A DNA stretch of 64,000 bases. Source: Candidatus Poribacteria bacterium (GTDB taxonomy: Bacteria > Poribacteria > WGA-4E > UBA9662). Shown piece by piece: positions 37,357 through 46,822 of the stretch. The stretch is taken from NCBI GenBank assembly GCA_002709695.1, contig PAQF01000005.1, positions 15,464-79,463 on the forward strand, written 5' to 3'. Positions within the stretch are counted from its first letter, which is position 1. Each line of letters starts with the position of its first letter. Both the position numbers and the translations under genes were made by a program. The notes beneath the pieces are model-generated. The model was not told where the DNA came from and searched no databases. It saw only the letters and a program-made list of their open reading frames with translations.

Positions 37357-38556
37357 ATGAACACAACAATAAAAGATATCCAAACCATCATGACACAACC
37401 CAGTGGATCACGCTTGATCATCGTCAAGATTATAACTTCCGAGCCAGGATTACATGGTGTTGGTTGCGCAACATTTACGCAACGTTTCAACGCTGTACAT
37501 ACTGCGATTGAAAAACATCTAAAACCTTTCTTGATAGGTAGAGACGTATCAAGAATCGAGGAAATCTGGCAAATGTCGATGGTAAATAGTTATTGGCGAA
37601 ACGGTCCCGTATTGAACAATGCCATTTCGGGTGTTGACCAAGCATTATGGGATATTAAAGGCAAACAAGCAAACATGCCAGTATATCAATTACTAGGTGG
37701 TAAATGTCGTGAAGCAGCAGCCGTATATGGCCATGCGGGAGGAAGCACTCCGCAGGCAGTAGCCGACGACATACAAAATTTCTCTGAACAAGGATATCAT
37801 TATATCCGTGTTCAAATGGGTGGATACGGAGGCCATGAGAGCCAAACTCGAAAACCAGAAGGATCACCAGATGGAGCTTATTTTGATCCACGTGCCTACA
37901 TGCGCAGCACCTTGCAAATGCTAGAACATGTTCGCTCAGAAATCGGAGACCAAGTCGAGCTACTACATGACATTCACGAACGGCTTCAACCTATCGATGC
38001 TGTAAAATTTGCCAAAGATGTTGAGCAATTTAACCTCTTCTTTCTAGAGGATCCACTCGCTCCCGAAGACCTCGAATGGTTTACACATATAAGACAACAA
38101 TGCTGCACACCTATCGCCATGGGGGAATTGTTTAACAATCCGCGTGAATGGCAACCGTTAATCGAAGGAAAATTGATCGACTTTATTCGCATGCACGTCA
38201 GTCAAATGGGTGGTATTACGCCTGCTCGAAACGTAGCCATGTTTGCTAACATGTACGGTTTACGCACCGCATGGCATGGCCCTGGCGACACGTCTCCAGT
38301 CGGTCATGCCGCTAACTTACACCTTGATTTATGGGCACCTAACTTTGGAGTTCAAGAATGGTGCCGTTTTTCAGAACTGGTTTATGAAATTTTTCCTGGC
38401 ACACCAGAAGTTCGGAATGGATATATGTATCCTAATCAGAAACCAGGTCTAGGCATAGATGTTAACGAAGAACTTGCAGCTAAGTATCCGTGCCAAGACG
38501 CAATTGAACATTGGACACAAACACGATTACCTGATGGCAGCCCTACACGTCCTTAG
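37357..38556 (+). CDS. Enolase-superfamily D-mannonate dehydratase-type enzyme (ManD/RspA-like)
   Basis: About 399 residues. The sequence matches the ManD/RspA branch: NGPVLNNAISGVDQALWDIK, VYQLLGGKCREAAAVYGHAG, metal ligands Asp in HDIHERL, Glu in FFLEDPLAPE and Glu in MGELFNNPREW, plus WHGPGDTSPVGHAANLHLD. These are the marks of sugar-acid dehydratases that turn D-mannonate or D-gluconate into 2-keto-3-deoxy acids, though many homologues are slow and their true role is unclear. AAGGA is 7 bases before the ATG. It is a stand-alone gene between the decayed locus and pbp1A. Confidence 0.88.
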   Translation: MNTTIKDIQTIMTQPSGSRLIIVKIITSEPGLHGVGCATFTQRFNAVHTAIEKHLKPFLIGRDVSRIEEIWQMSMVNSYWRNGPVLNNAISGVDQALWDIKGKQANMPVYQLLGGKCREAAAVYGHAGGSTPQAVADDIQNFSEQGYHYIRVQMGGYGGHESQTRKPEGSPDGAYFDPRAYMRSTLQMLEHVRSEIGDQVELLHDIHERLQPIDAVKFAKDVEQFNLFFLEDPLAPEDLEWFTHIRQQCCTPIAMGELFNNPREWQPLIEGKLIDFIRMHVSQMGGITPARNVAMFANMYGLRTAWHGPGDTSPVGHAANLHLDLWAPNFGVQEWCRFSELVYEIFPGTPEVRNGYMYPNQKPGLGIDVNEELAAKYPCQDAIEHWTQTRLPDGSPTRP

Positions 38557-38778
38557 TCTCAATCTCACTAGCATACAAGATCTTCTGCACATTGGCAGTT
38601 AATCCAGTGACTTGATACTTTGGAATAAGACTTAATCACAAAATCATGAGTGGTAGGCTCTTTCTGTTATTAATCGCCTCTTGTATTCTATGGAAATTAA
38701 TCTCTCTCCTGAGAAATACCGACTTCTTCGTCCATTTAGTCTTTCACGTCGACAGATTTGCATTATATTTTTTCACAA
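38557..38778. other. Intergenic region upstream of the PBP1A promoter
   Basis: About 220 AT-rich bases after the mannonate-dehydratase-type gene, with no gene or hairpin seen. Confidence 0.3.
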
Positions 38779-38779
38779 A

Positions 38780-38788
38780 TGGTATAAT
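38780..38788 (+). promoter_or_regulatory. Extended -10 promoter of the PBP1A-uvrB operon
   Basis: TGGTATAAT at 38780-38788 is a perfect extended -10 (TGnTATAAT); a weak TTGCAT 19 bases upstream may serve as the -35. The PBP1A start lies about 85 bases downstream. Confidence 0.6.
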
Positions 38789-38872
38789 GAACCAGTAATT
38801 TTGAGGTAAGCAATCAGTGCTAAAATTAGCGTAGTTTCAGTATCGCACACGTAGTAAACAAATAGGCAGGAT

Positions 38873-41284
38873 ATGAACAGCCATTTACTGAAAATAGCCG
38901 CAGGTGTACATCTTATTTTTGTCTTTTGCATAGCGATCTTTTTCTTCACAGTTGGTTTTATATGCGGAGCAACATTTAGATCCTGGAACGATATAAAAAC
39001 AATCAATTTAGATCAACTGGAATATAGCCAAGTTGATACTTGGAAACAACATCTGGAAATTTATGCTGCTGCTGCCACCATCCAAATTGGTGATAATGTC
39101 GATTTTCTGATCAATAAATTGAAACGTCTAGAATACCAAGAGATGCCAAGGGAAAACACCAAAAAGCTACAAGCAGGTCAGTACATACGCCAAGGAGAAA
39201 AAGACGGAGAGATAAAAAAACTCGTTGTATACTTGCAAGGATTTCATTACCCCCGTGCAGATAAAAAACCTTACATCATTAATATCAGCCTAAACAAAAC
39301 AAAAATCGCGACAATTAAAAAGGAAAATGGTATTAATCTCAACAGTTTTGACTTAGCTCCAGAATTAATGAGCGAAATTTACGATAAAGGAGGTGCTGCT
39401 CGCGAAATCGTAACGCTTTCTGAAATTCCAGACACACTCATCCAAGCCTTTCTCGCTGTTGAAGACAAACGCTTTTATGAACACTGGGGAGTAGACGTCC
39501 GACGTGTTTTTGGATCTCTCTTATATAATATTCAGAATCTTGGACAGGGAAGCTTGCAAGGGGCAAGTACAATCACTCAACAACTATCGAAAAACATATA
39601 CCTCAGCCCACATCAAAGGTACATCAGAAAAATTAAAGAAGCTTTACTGGCAGTCCGGATTGAAACCCGCTTTTCCAAAGATGAGATAATGGAACGCTAC
39701 CTGAATTTTATCAATTTGGGACGTTATGGTTCACGAGATTTGCTTGGTGTTCAGGAAGCCGCAAAAAGTTACTTTGGGAAGACGGCATCTGAACTCAACA
39801 TTCATGAATGCGCCACCTTAGCAGGAATACCTAAATCACCTCCTCGCTATTCTCCAATTCGAAATCCAGAAAATTGTAAAACTCGACGCAACCTTGTTAT
39901 CCGACTGATGAGAGACGAAAACTTTATTTCGGACAAACAATACCAGACAAATATTACCAAACCAATTGAGGTTGAAAAATCACAGAGCAAACAAATCAGA
40001 GGATCATCGCATTTTCTCGATTACGTACACGAACAACTCAGAAATATTCCCTTACTTGCAGGACAACTGTACAACAATGGACTAAAAGTATATACAACCA
40101 TTGACCTATCAATGCAACAAATAGCTGAAACTGCCGTTGCTGACCATTTGCGTGAGTTAGACAAAGGTTATAAAGATTTACCTAACTACGATGAGAACAA
40201 AATTTTGGATTCGGGCATTAACCCAATCGAAAACTACCTACAAGCAGCCTTAATCGCTATTGACCCGAAAACAGGTTACATCAAAGCAATGGTCGGCGGC
40301 CGAGACTATTATATTACAAGGCAAAAAGTTAATTTTTTCAACCGTGCGGTACAAGCTCAGCGCCAACCCGGATCAGCATTCAAACCAATTGTTTTCGCCG
40401 CGATGTTTCAAGCCCCCCCCCTCGCCACACCAGCAACCATAGTCGTTGACGAACCTTGGTTCACTGAAGGAATACCTGGAACACGTTGGGCTCCAGGTAA
40501 CTACAAAGGGCGTTACTATGGTGATGTAACCGTTCGAACAATCTTAGAAAAGTCAATTAATGTCGCCACTGCACGATTAGCAAACGAGACAAAAACCAAT
40601 CTCAACGGTGTTGCTGAAGGAATAGTTCGAACCGTACAACTAGCAACGAATATGGGTATAGAGAGTCGATTGTTCCCTTATCCCGCTTTATCACTAGGAG
40701 CCTCGGATGTCAGATTAATCGAGCTCACTAATGCTTATGCCGTATTTGCAAATTATGGAATTTATACCGAGCAAACCAGCATACGCTATGTAGAAGACCG
40801 TAACGGAGATATTCTCATCGACAATACAATACAACGACGCCGTGTCTTGGATGGAAAAATCGCGTATCTATTGAGCAATTTGCTTGAAGGAGTGATTAAA
40901 AATGGTACGGGAAGACGTGCCAGGGTTATGGGAGTAAAGAGACCAGTAGCAGGTAAAACTGGTACTACAAACGATTTTACAGATGCTTGGTTTGTCGGGT
41001 ATGACCCCAATTTGTCCGTAGGCGTCTGGGTTGGGTTCGATGATCCTCAAAAAAGTACCGATTATGAAGGAGCCACTGCAGCATTACCAATTTGGGCCAG
41101 ATTCATGAAAGAAGCAATGCGTGGTGAAATCCAAGATTTTGTTGTACCCAATGGAATAACCTTTCGTGAAATTGATAAAGAAACTGGTTTGTTGCGATCG
41201 GAAGAATGCCCAAAGAATCAGACTATCCAAGAAGCATTCCTAGCTGATTACGAACCAAAGATGATATGTAATGCCCACAATTAA
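38873..41284 (+). CDS. Class A penicillin-binding protein (PBP1A type)
   Basis: About 803 residues. One N-terminal membrane segment (LIFVFCIAIFFFTVGFICGA) anchors a GT51 transglycosylase domain with EDKRFYEHWGVD (catalytic Glu, near residue 195), GASTITQQLSKN and RKIKEALLAVRIETRFSKDEI (shown as RKIKEALLAVRIE). The transpeptidase domain follows, with SxxK in RQPGSAFKPIVF (near residue 500), SxN in EKSINVATARL and KTG in AGKTGTTNDFTDAWFVGY (near residue 695). It makes and cross-links peptidoglycan at the outer face of the inner membrane. The next gene, uvrB, starts 10 bases later and shares its promoter. Confidence 0.92.
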   Translation: MNSHLLKIAAGVHLIFVFCIAIFFFTVGFICGATFRSWNDIKTINLDQLEYSQVDTWKQHLEIYAAAATIQIGDNVDFLINKLKRLEYQEMPRENTKKLQAGQYIRQGEKDGEIKKLVVYLQGFHYPRADKKPYIINISLNKTKIATIKKENGINLNSFDLAPELMSEIYDKGGAAREIVTLSEIPDTLIQAFLAVEDKRFYEHWGVDVRRVFGSLLYNIQNLGQGSLQGASTITQQLSKNIYLSPHQRYIRKIKEALLAVRIETRFSKDEIMERYLNFINLGRYGSRDLLGVQEAAKSYFGKTASELNIHECATLAGIPKSPPRYSPIRNPENCKTRRNLVIRLMRDENFISDKQYQTNITKPIEVEKSQSKQIRGSSHFLDYVHEQLRNIPLLAGQLYNNGLKVYTTIDLSMQQIAETAVADHLRELDKGYKDLPNYDENKILDSGINPIENYLQAALIAIDPKTGYIKAMVGGRDYYITRQKVNFFNRAVQAQRQPGSAFKPIVFAAMFQAPPLATPATIVVDEPWFTEGIPGTRWAPGNYKGRYYGDVTVRTILEKSINVATARLANETKTNLNGVAEGIVRTVQLATNMGIESRLFPYPALSLGASDVRLIELTNAYAVFANYGIYTEQTSIRYVEDRNGDILIDNTIQRRRVLDGKIAYLLSNLLEGVIKNGTGRRARVMGVKRPVAGKTGTTNDFTDAWFVGYDPNLSVGVWVGFDDPQKSTDYEGATAALPIWARFMKEAMRGEIQDFVVPNGITFREIDKETGLLRSEECPKNQTIQEAFLADYEPKMICNAHN

Positions 41285-41294
41285 CTGAGGAAAA

Positions 41295-43280
41295 ATGGAA
41301 ACGTTTGAATTAATTTCGGATTACTTACCAAAAGGAGACCAACCTCAAGCAATTGATAAACTTACAACAGGATTACTTAATGGAAACCGGTTCCAGTCTC
41401 TGCTTGGCGTAACGGGTTCAGGTAAAACATTTACCATGGCAAATGTAATTCAGGAGGTGCAAAGACCTACATTGGTTATTTCGCCCAATAAAACGCTCGC
41501 AGCCCAACTTTACAACGAATTTCGCGATTTTTTCCCAAATAACGCGGTACATTACTTCGTTAGTTATTACGATTTTTACCGTCCAGAAGCCTATATTCCA
41601 ACAACCGATTTCTATGTTGAAAAAGAGGTGGACATCAACGAGGAAATTAACAAATTACGGTTAGCCTCAACCGCAGCAGTCCTTTCACGCCATGACGTTA
41701 TTACTGTTGCCAGTGTTTCATGCATCTATGGTCTTGGAGATCCTGAAATTTATAGTAACCAATGCGTGGAAATTGAAATTGGTAATGTCATCAAAAGGCA
41801 TGACCTGTTAAGGAAATTAGTTGACATCCAATACGCACGGAATGAAGTTGGGTTTTCTCATGGGACTTTCCGAGCCAAAGGCGATGTTATCGAAGTATTT
41901 CCAGCTTATACAGATTTCGCTTATCGGATCGAGTTATTTGGAGATGAAATTGATCGAATAAGTGAAATTGACACCTTAACTGGAGAAATTCTTGACAACC
42001 ATGACAGACTTATAATCTTCCCCGCAAAACATTTCATGACTGAGGAAGCACGCGTAGAACAAGCATTACTTGACATTGAAGTCGAGCTACAAAACCAAAT
42101 CGAGTTCTTCAGATCCCAAGACAAACTGCTTGAAGCACAACGCATTGAACAGCGAACCAGATACGATCTAGAAATGATTCGTGAAACTGGATATTGTCAA
42201 GGAATCGAAAATTACTCAAGACACTTTACTGGCTTGCAAATTGGCGAACCACCTTATTGCTTAATCAATTATTTTCCGGATGATCTACTGATTATAATAG
42301 ATGAATCACACGTAACCATCCCCCAAATTAACGGGATGTACAAAGGAGATAGGTCGAGAAAAAAAACACTAGTTGATTACGGGTTCCGTCTCCCATCAGC
42401 ACTCGATAATCGCCCACTTCGCTATGAAGAATTTGAGGACCTTATTAATCAAGCGGTTTTCGTGTCTGCTACACCGGGTCACTATGAACTAGAACATAGC
42501 AACCAAGTCGTTGAACAAATCATCCGACCAACTGGACTTATTGACCCCAAGGTTTCAGTCCATCCAGTCACCAAGCAAGTAGATCATCTAATTGGCGTAG
42601 TAAAAAAACGAATCACCAAAAATCAACGTGTTTTAGTCACCACACTTACCAAAAGGACAGCAGAAGATCTAAGTGAATACTTCACAGAGGTTGGAATTAA
42701 AGCCAATTACCTACATTCCGATATTGATACTATTGAAAGAGCTAAGATCTTAAAAGAACTCCGTCAAGGCATCTTTGACGTACTTATTGGTATTAACCTG
42801 CTACGTGAGGGGTTAGATTTACCAGAAGTGTCGTTGGTTGCCGTCTTAGATGCAGATCAAGCAGGCTTTCTCCGATCAGAAACCTCATTAACTCAAACAG
42901 CAGGACGTGCTGCACGTAATGTTGATGGGGAAGTCATTCTTTACGCGGATAACTTGACACCAGCAATCGAACATACAATCAACGAAACGAAACGTCGACG
43001 CAAAATTCAGATGACATATAACGAAACCAACAACATCACTCCTGTAACCATCCAAAAAGCAATCCGTGACATGATTGACCAAAACGCACCCGAAGAGGCG
43101 AAAATCCTTCAAGTTGCCGAGCCGCCCACATCATATAAAACTGAGCCTGAAGAACAAGACAACGAGACACTAATTGCCGAACTGAAGGTGAAGATGCAAA
43201 AAGCAGCTATCGAAATGAAGTTTGAAGACGCAGCAATTTTTCGCGATCAAATTATCGCATTAGAGGCTAAACAAACATGA
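41295..43280 (+). CDS. uvrB: Excinuclease ABC subunit B (UvrB)
   Basis: About 661 residues, the damage-verifying helicase of nucleotide excision repair. Walker A GVTGSGKTFTMANV lies near residue 39, the beta-hairpin region is YYDFYRPEAYIPTTDFYVEK, DESHVTIPQINGMYKGDRSR is the DEAD-like and hairpin part, and the C-terminal helicase motifs are VLIGINLLREGLDLPE and QTAGRAARNVDG. A C-terminal UVR motif (ALEAK preceded by EMKFEDAAIFRDQI) is present, so it should bind UvrC. GAGGAAAA precedes the ATG, and the stop overlaps the next gene by four bases (ATGA). Confidence 0.96.
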   Translation: METFELISDYLPKGDQPQAIDKLTTGLLNGNRFQSLLGVTGSGKTFTMANVIQEVQRPTLVISPNKTLAAQLYNEFRDFFPNNAVHYFVSYYDFYRPEAYIPTTDFYVEKEVDINEEINKLRLASTAAVLSRHDVITVASVSCIYGLGDPEIYSNQCVEIEIGNVIKRHDLLRKLVDIQYARNEVGFSHGTFRAKGDVIEVFPAYTDFAYRIELFGDEIDRISEIDTLTGEILDNHDRLIIFPAKHFMTEEARVEQALLDIEVELQNQIEFFRSQDKLLEAQRIEQRTRYDLEMIRETGYCQGIENYSRHFTGLQIGEPPYCLINYFPDDLLIIIDESHVTIPQINGMYKGDRSRKKTLVDYGFRLPSALDNRPLRYEEFEDLINQAVFVSATPGHYELEHSNQVVEQIIRPTGLIDPKVSVHPVTKQVDHLIGVVKKRITKNQRVLVTTLTKRTAEDLSEYFTEVGIKANYLHSDIDTIERAKILKELRQGIFDVLIGINLLREGLDLPEVSLVAVLDADQAGFLRSETSLTQTAGRAARNVDGEVILYADNLTPAIEHTINETKRRRKIQMTYNETNNITPVTIQKAIRDMIDQNAPEEAKILQVAEPPTSYKTEPEEQDNETLIAELKVKMQKAAIEMKFEDAAIFRDQIIALEAKQT

Positions 43281-43972
43281 ATTCAGGACGTTTTGCTAAC
43301 GATATTATTACCTATATCCGTCAAAATATAGTTCCAATCGTAGCTGAGCAAGAAGATCCTCCAACACTCGACCAAGTCTGGCGTTTTCGTAGCCAAATTC
43401 ATGGTTTAGACCTTTTGATAATCCAAACAAATTTACCAGCCAGCTTGGCACACATGGTAGAATCAATGCTATCCACAAGTGAAGCTCTCTGGAACTTAAT
43501 TTCGGAAAATGAGGAAACTGTTACCAACCTTAAGGAATACTCACGTGTACGATCCCTTGCTGCCGAGGCGGAAGGGTTAACCAACCTTGAAGAGTTGATA
43601 TCAGGCGAGGACACAATACGAGACGTCATCATCAACAGCATTGCATTTATGTTAAACTGGAAATCAAATACAATTTGGGTCGATAGTGCAAAAAGATCAA
43701 GACAGACTCTAGCTAACAGCTACTTTCTTGAAATTCAAAATCGCATCTGGGAATTTCTCAAAATAGGGGCGCAACAGACCTCCGAGGTAGACCTAAACCG
43801 CATCAATCAAATCCGGGAAAAAACAGAGAATTGCATACATCTTATTCGAGAAAGTGAAGTGACAATCGAAGCGCAAATCGCCATGCTTTTACAAATATAT
43901 ACGCTTATCTTGCGACTTCAACTTGGAACATTAATTCTACGCTTGGAGGAACTCATTACAGAAGAAGAGTAA
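43277..43972 (+). CDS. Helical protein of unknown function, translationally coupled to uvrB
   Basis: About 231 residues, strongly helical and charged, with no signal peptide or membrane segment. Its start overlaps the UvrB stop (ATGA), so the two are coupled. Patterns such as DQVWRFRSQIHGLDLLI and IAMLLQIYTLILRLQ suggest a helical bundle, but no family is recognised. A role connected with DNA repair or with the envelope enzyme two genes upstream is possible only by position. Confidence 0.7.
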   Translation: MNSGRFANDIITYIRQNIVPIVAEQEDPPTLDQVWRFRSQIHGLDLLIIQTNLPASLAHMVESMLSTSEALWNLISENEETVTNLKEYSRVRSLAAEAEGLTNLEELISGEDTIRDVIINSIAFMLNWKSNTIWVDSAKRSRQTLANSYFLEIQNRIWEFLKIGAQQTSEVDLNRINQIREKTENCIHLIRESEVTIEAQIAMLLQIYTLILRLQLGTLILRLEELITEEE

Positions 43973-43984
43973 GAGGCTCTTACT
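43968..43984. terminator. Hairpin between convergent genes
   Basis: AGTAAGAG (43968-43975) and CTCTTACT (43977-43984) form a near-perfect hairpin whose left arm includes the stop codon of the UvrB-coupled gene. TTTACTT follows on the plus strand. The gap between the two convergent genes is only 13 bases, so this may stop transcription from both sides. Confidence 0.45.
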
Positions 43985-43985
43985 T

Positions 43986-44561
43986 TTACTTCCGCCTTCT
44001 CGTACGCTTGCGGTTCTTTTGACGCGACTCCTCTTTGTTAGACCCATCATCCTCATCAATACCCTCAGCGTGACGACGTTGTTCTAAAGACCGACGAACT
44101 TGACGTCCATTTGATCCGGCCTGATCAACCACCCGTTTCCGTCTCCAATCAGACGATTGTGGACTCCGCGCACGCCTTCTCGTCTCAACAATTTTCTGTT
44201 CGGAAGGAGTCGCATATTGGGTTGGAGCACGCATAATCGGCGCTTCACTACGACGATAACTATCGTACGGGTTAGGATCTACATTCAAACGATCAGACGT
44301 TTGGTAACCAAGCACAGACGAAAATTGGCTGGACGAGACACCTCGATAATACTGCGACATCCGCCAAGCATCAGTAGCAAACGTCGGGCTACTAATGCCA
44401 TTCCCACTATAGTAACTCCCAGCAACATATTCCATCACTGGGTCCGGCTCAACAGCAGATTGATCCAACGGGATATGGCGCACACTACACCCCAATAAGA
44501 ACAACACACACACGAAAAACTTCGCAAGAATAAAAGCTTTCATCCTCAGAAGAAAGTACAT
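43986..44561 (-). CDS. Lipoprotein of unknown function with a very basic C-terminus
   Basis: About 191 residues (or 185 from a second Met at 44543). The N-terminus AKFFVCVLFLLGCSVRH carries a lipobox (LFLLGC). The middle is rich in Ser, Tyr and Pro, and the last 70 residues are packed with Arg and Lys (ending RQKNRKRTRRRK), unusual for an exported protein and suggestive of contact with nucleic acid, peptidoglycan or an acidic glycan. It lies 19 bases after the TIG/LysM lipoprotein gene, so the two are probably one operon. Confidence 0.7.
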   Translation of the reverse strand: MYFLLRMKAFILAKFFVCVLFLLGCSVRHIPLDQSAVEPDPVMEYVAGSYYSGNGISSPTFATDAWRMSQYYRGVSSSQFSSVLGYQTSDRLNVDPNPYDSYRRSEAPIMRAPTQYATPSEQKIVETRRRARSPQSSDWRRKRVVDQAGSNGRQVRRSLEQRRHAEGIDEDDGSNKEESRQKNRKRTRRRK

Positions 44562-44580
44562 TTAGGATAAACCTGCTTAG

Positions 44581-45474
44581 CTATTCTGCTGCAACCTCAT
44601 CACCCCATGCTTTTCCTCTAGGAACGATCAGCTGTTGTCCCACAAACAACCGATTGGGGTTAAAATCATAATAGTCTTGGTTGGCTTCTACTAAACGCAG
44701 CTGGTATTGTCGGTCACTGCTACCGTAAACTTCGGGGCGAGCAGATATCGCCGGCAAAGTATCTCCAGGGCGTACTCTATAGAGTTTGACTTTATCCGGT
44801 GCTTGAATTGTGAAGTTAAATTTGTACGGTGTTGTCAGCGCATTCCCTGCAGTATCTTCAATACCCGAAACAGTAATTGAGTAAACATTACCAGCAGTCA
44901 TATATTCGTCAGCGGTAAACGTAATAGTGTTGCCACTGCCCGTTGCTTTACCAGTGATTTCGGCAGATTCTGAAGTCACAAAAACCGAACCAGTGCCCGA
45001 ATTGACCGCTTCGTTAAAAGTAATCGTAAGCGAATTCATCACCTGCATAGAATCTTCATATTCACTAATGGTTTCATTACCAGATGGATCCGTAGTAGTT
45101 ACCTCTGGCGGCGTGGCATCAGTATAAGTAAACTTCTGTGTTAGCGAGACCTGTTCCCTCTTATCTTCTGGTTGACCTTTGTTCGCCACTTTAACTGTCG
45201 CTGTTTGCCCCGCTGTACCAGCAGGAGCCTCACAGGTAATTTGAGTTTCACTCGGAACATTTATACTTTGAGCGTTTTTACCATCAAAAGTTACAATGAC
45301 ACCGTTTTTTATGTCGAAATCTTCTCCGGTAATTTTAACAGTGGTTCCCCCGGTTTCCGGGCCAGTAGTTGGGCTCATTCCTGACGGTATAGGAGGGGGA
45401 GTACCACATCCAGCCAGCCACACCACAACAAAAACCAAAGAAAAAGTTAAGGCAATGCCCTTGAATCGATTCAT
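44581..45474 (-). CDS. Lipoprotein with IPT/TIG, Ig-like and LysM domains
   Basis: About 297 residues. GGAGG is 8 bases before the ATG at 45472-45474, which favours it over the frame from 45489. A lipobox (VVVWLAGC) is followed by an IPT/TIG domain (MSPTTGPETGGTTVKITG), an Ig-like bacterial domain with SLTITFNEAV and SITVSGIEDTAGNAL, and a C-terminal LysM-like domain: KLYRVRPGDTLPAISARPEVYG and LRLVEANQDYYDFNPNRLFVGQQLIVP (given here in two parts). It probably binds peptidoglycan through LysM while projecting Ig-like domains. Confidence 0.85.
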   Translation of the reverse strand: MNRFKGIALTFSLVFVVVWLAGCGTPPPIPSGMSPTTGPETGGTTVKITGEDFDIKNGVIVTFDGKNAQSINVPSETQITCEAPAGTAGQTATVKVANKGQPEDKREQVSLTQKFTYTDATPPEVTTTDPSGNETISEYEDSMQVMNSLTITFNEAVNSGTGSVFVTSESAEITGKATGSGNTITFTADEYMTAGNVYSITVSGIEDTAGNALTTPYKFNFTIQAPDKVKLYRVRPGDTLPAISARPEVYGSSDRQYQLRLVEANQDYYDFNPNRLFVGQQLIVPRGKAWGDEVAAE

Positions 45475-45729
45475 ATTCATTTCCTCCATAGACTCCTATA
45501 GATTCAGAATCCTTCTCTATTGCAAATAAAGTCGGGGACGCGTAAAACCTCTAGAAGATTATAAAATCCCTAAGATGAGATAGTATATCAGGTTAACCCA
45601 AAACTTGTCAATTGTCAATATCTTATAATTTGTAAAATCTCTACCCCAACGTTATTCTTGTTCCAACCACAGTTTAATGAGTTATACACATTTTAAAATA
45701 ATCTTATACCAGCGCAAATAAAACATAAC
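45475..45729. other. Intergenic region, no gene seen
   Basis: About 255 bases holding the promoter of the LysM lipoprotein operon and the 3' end of the third aldo/keto reductase. No clear hairpin was found. Confidence 0.3.
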
Positions 45730-46614
45730 TTAGACAGTTGGTATTTGATCCCAGATTTCGGCGGGCATTTCAGCCGTTGCTGCCACATAATTTTGTTCGA
45801 CTTCCGAAACATTTTTTGAACCAGTCAAAATAGTATCGATCAGCGGTTGACGCAAACAGAATTGAATAGCCAAGTGTAAAAGATTAAGGTTGTTTTCTTG
45901 TGCCCAACACCATAGTTTATGCGCCCGTTCACCATCTGGATAGCGATCGCTGGGATCCGGCTCAACAGAACACAACAACCCCATAGCAATTGGACTTCCG
46001 TTGATAATACCAATATCATCCTCTTTAGCAATCGGTAGCAACGTCTTTAACGCCGATTGACTGAGAAGAGTATAATCAAGATAGGTCAGAATGACATCTA
46101 CAATACCAGTTCTAATGGCAATTTTATGAAACTCATGTTGACGGACTCCTAAACCAATAAAATGGATTAAACCTTCTTCACGCATCCTTTGCAACTCATC
46201 AAGTGCCCCTCCCTTAGCCACAACCGGCACCATGCTTTCCGGATCATGAACCAAGCAAACATCAAGATAATCAGCCTTTAATAAACGCAGACTATTTTCA
46301 ACTGACCTGCGCGTCCCAGATGCAGAATAGTCTCCACGCCATTGAGGATGCGTGCCCGTTTTCGTGGCCAAATAGACTTTCTCACGCCAACCTCGGTCCA
46401 AAGCAAGTCCAACACGTCTCTCACTTTCACCGTAAAGAGGAGATGTATCGAGATAATTTATGCCCAATTCAATCGCTCGATGAACAGCATCTACGGCCTG
46501 ATCGTCAGTAACATCGTCCCGCCCTAACCCAGCCCCCCCTAAACTTAGTGAAGTAACCTCCAAATTTGTCCGTCCAAGCCTTCTTTTTGGCAATTTAGGC
46601 AACGATATTGGCAT
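45730..46614 (-). CDS. Aldo/keto reductase (aldose 1-dehydrogenase-like)
   Basis: About 294 residues. The family start RRLGRTNLEVTSLSLGGAG, the Asp56/Tyr61 motif NYLDTSPLYGESERR, Lys85 in YLATKTG and the His in CLVHDPES are present, with ILTGSKNVSEVEQNY at the nucleotide-binding C-terminus. It is closest in layout to the D-threo-aldose (L-fucose) dehydrogenase branch and to the reductase at 5807. GGAAGGAG lies just before the ATG. It follows the propeller-like gene on the same strand by about 210 bases. Confidence 0.88.
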   Translation of the reverse strand: MPISLPKLPKRRLGRTNLEVTSLSLGGAGLGRDDVTDDQAVDAVHRAIELGINYLDTSPLYGESERRVGLALDRGWREKVYLATKTGTHPQWRGDYSASGTRRSVENSLRLLKADYLDVCLVHDPESMVPVVAKGGALDELQRMREEGLIHFIGLGVRQHEFHKIAIRTGIVDVILTYLDYTLLSQSALKTLLPIAKEDDIGIINGSPIAMGLLCSVEPDPSDRYPDGERAHKLWCWAQENNLNLLHLAIQFCLRQPLIDTILTGSKNVSEVEQNYVAATAEMPAEIWDQIPTV

Positions 46615-46822
46615 AATCCACTCCTTCCTTCATTAACTTGCAACTTTACAATCTGGTCTCTAAAAAAATTATCGTTTGCCAGACCCACTAGACGCAAGCT
46701 CAGTAAATAGCTAACTAGCATCTTGAGGCAACCCCAGTCAAAGTTCCTTCATACAAAACCCAACAAAAAAATCTGCCGTTGTCCCCAGCGAACAATCCCT
46801 GTTTATCTTTAATATTGCGCAA

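Noticed and set aside
37230-37511. A 93-codon plus frame reading into the mannonate-dehydratase-type gene
   Set aside because: It overlaps the start of that well-supported gene in a different frame and has no ribosome site.
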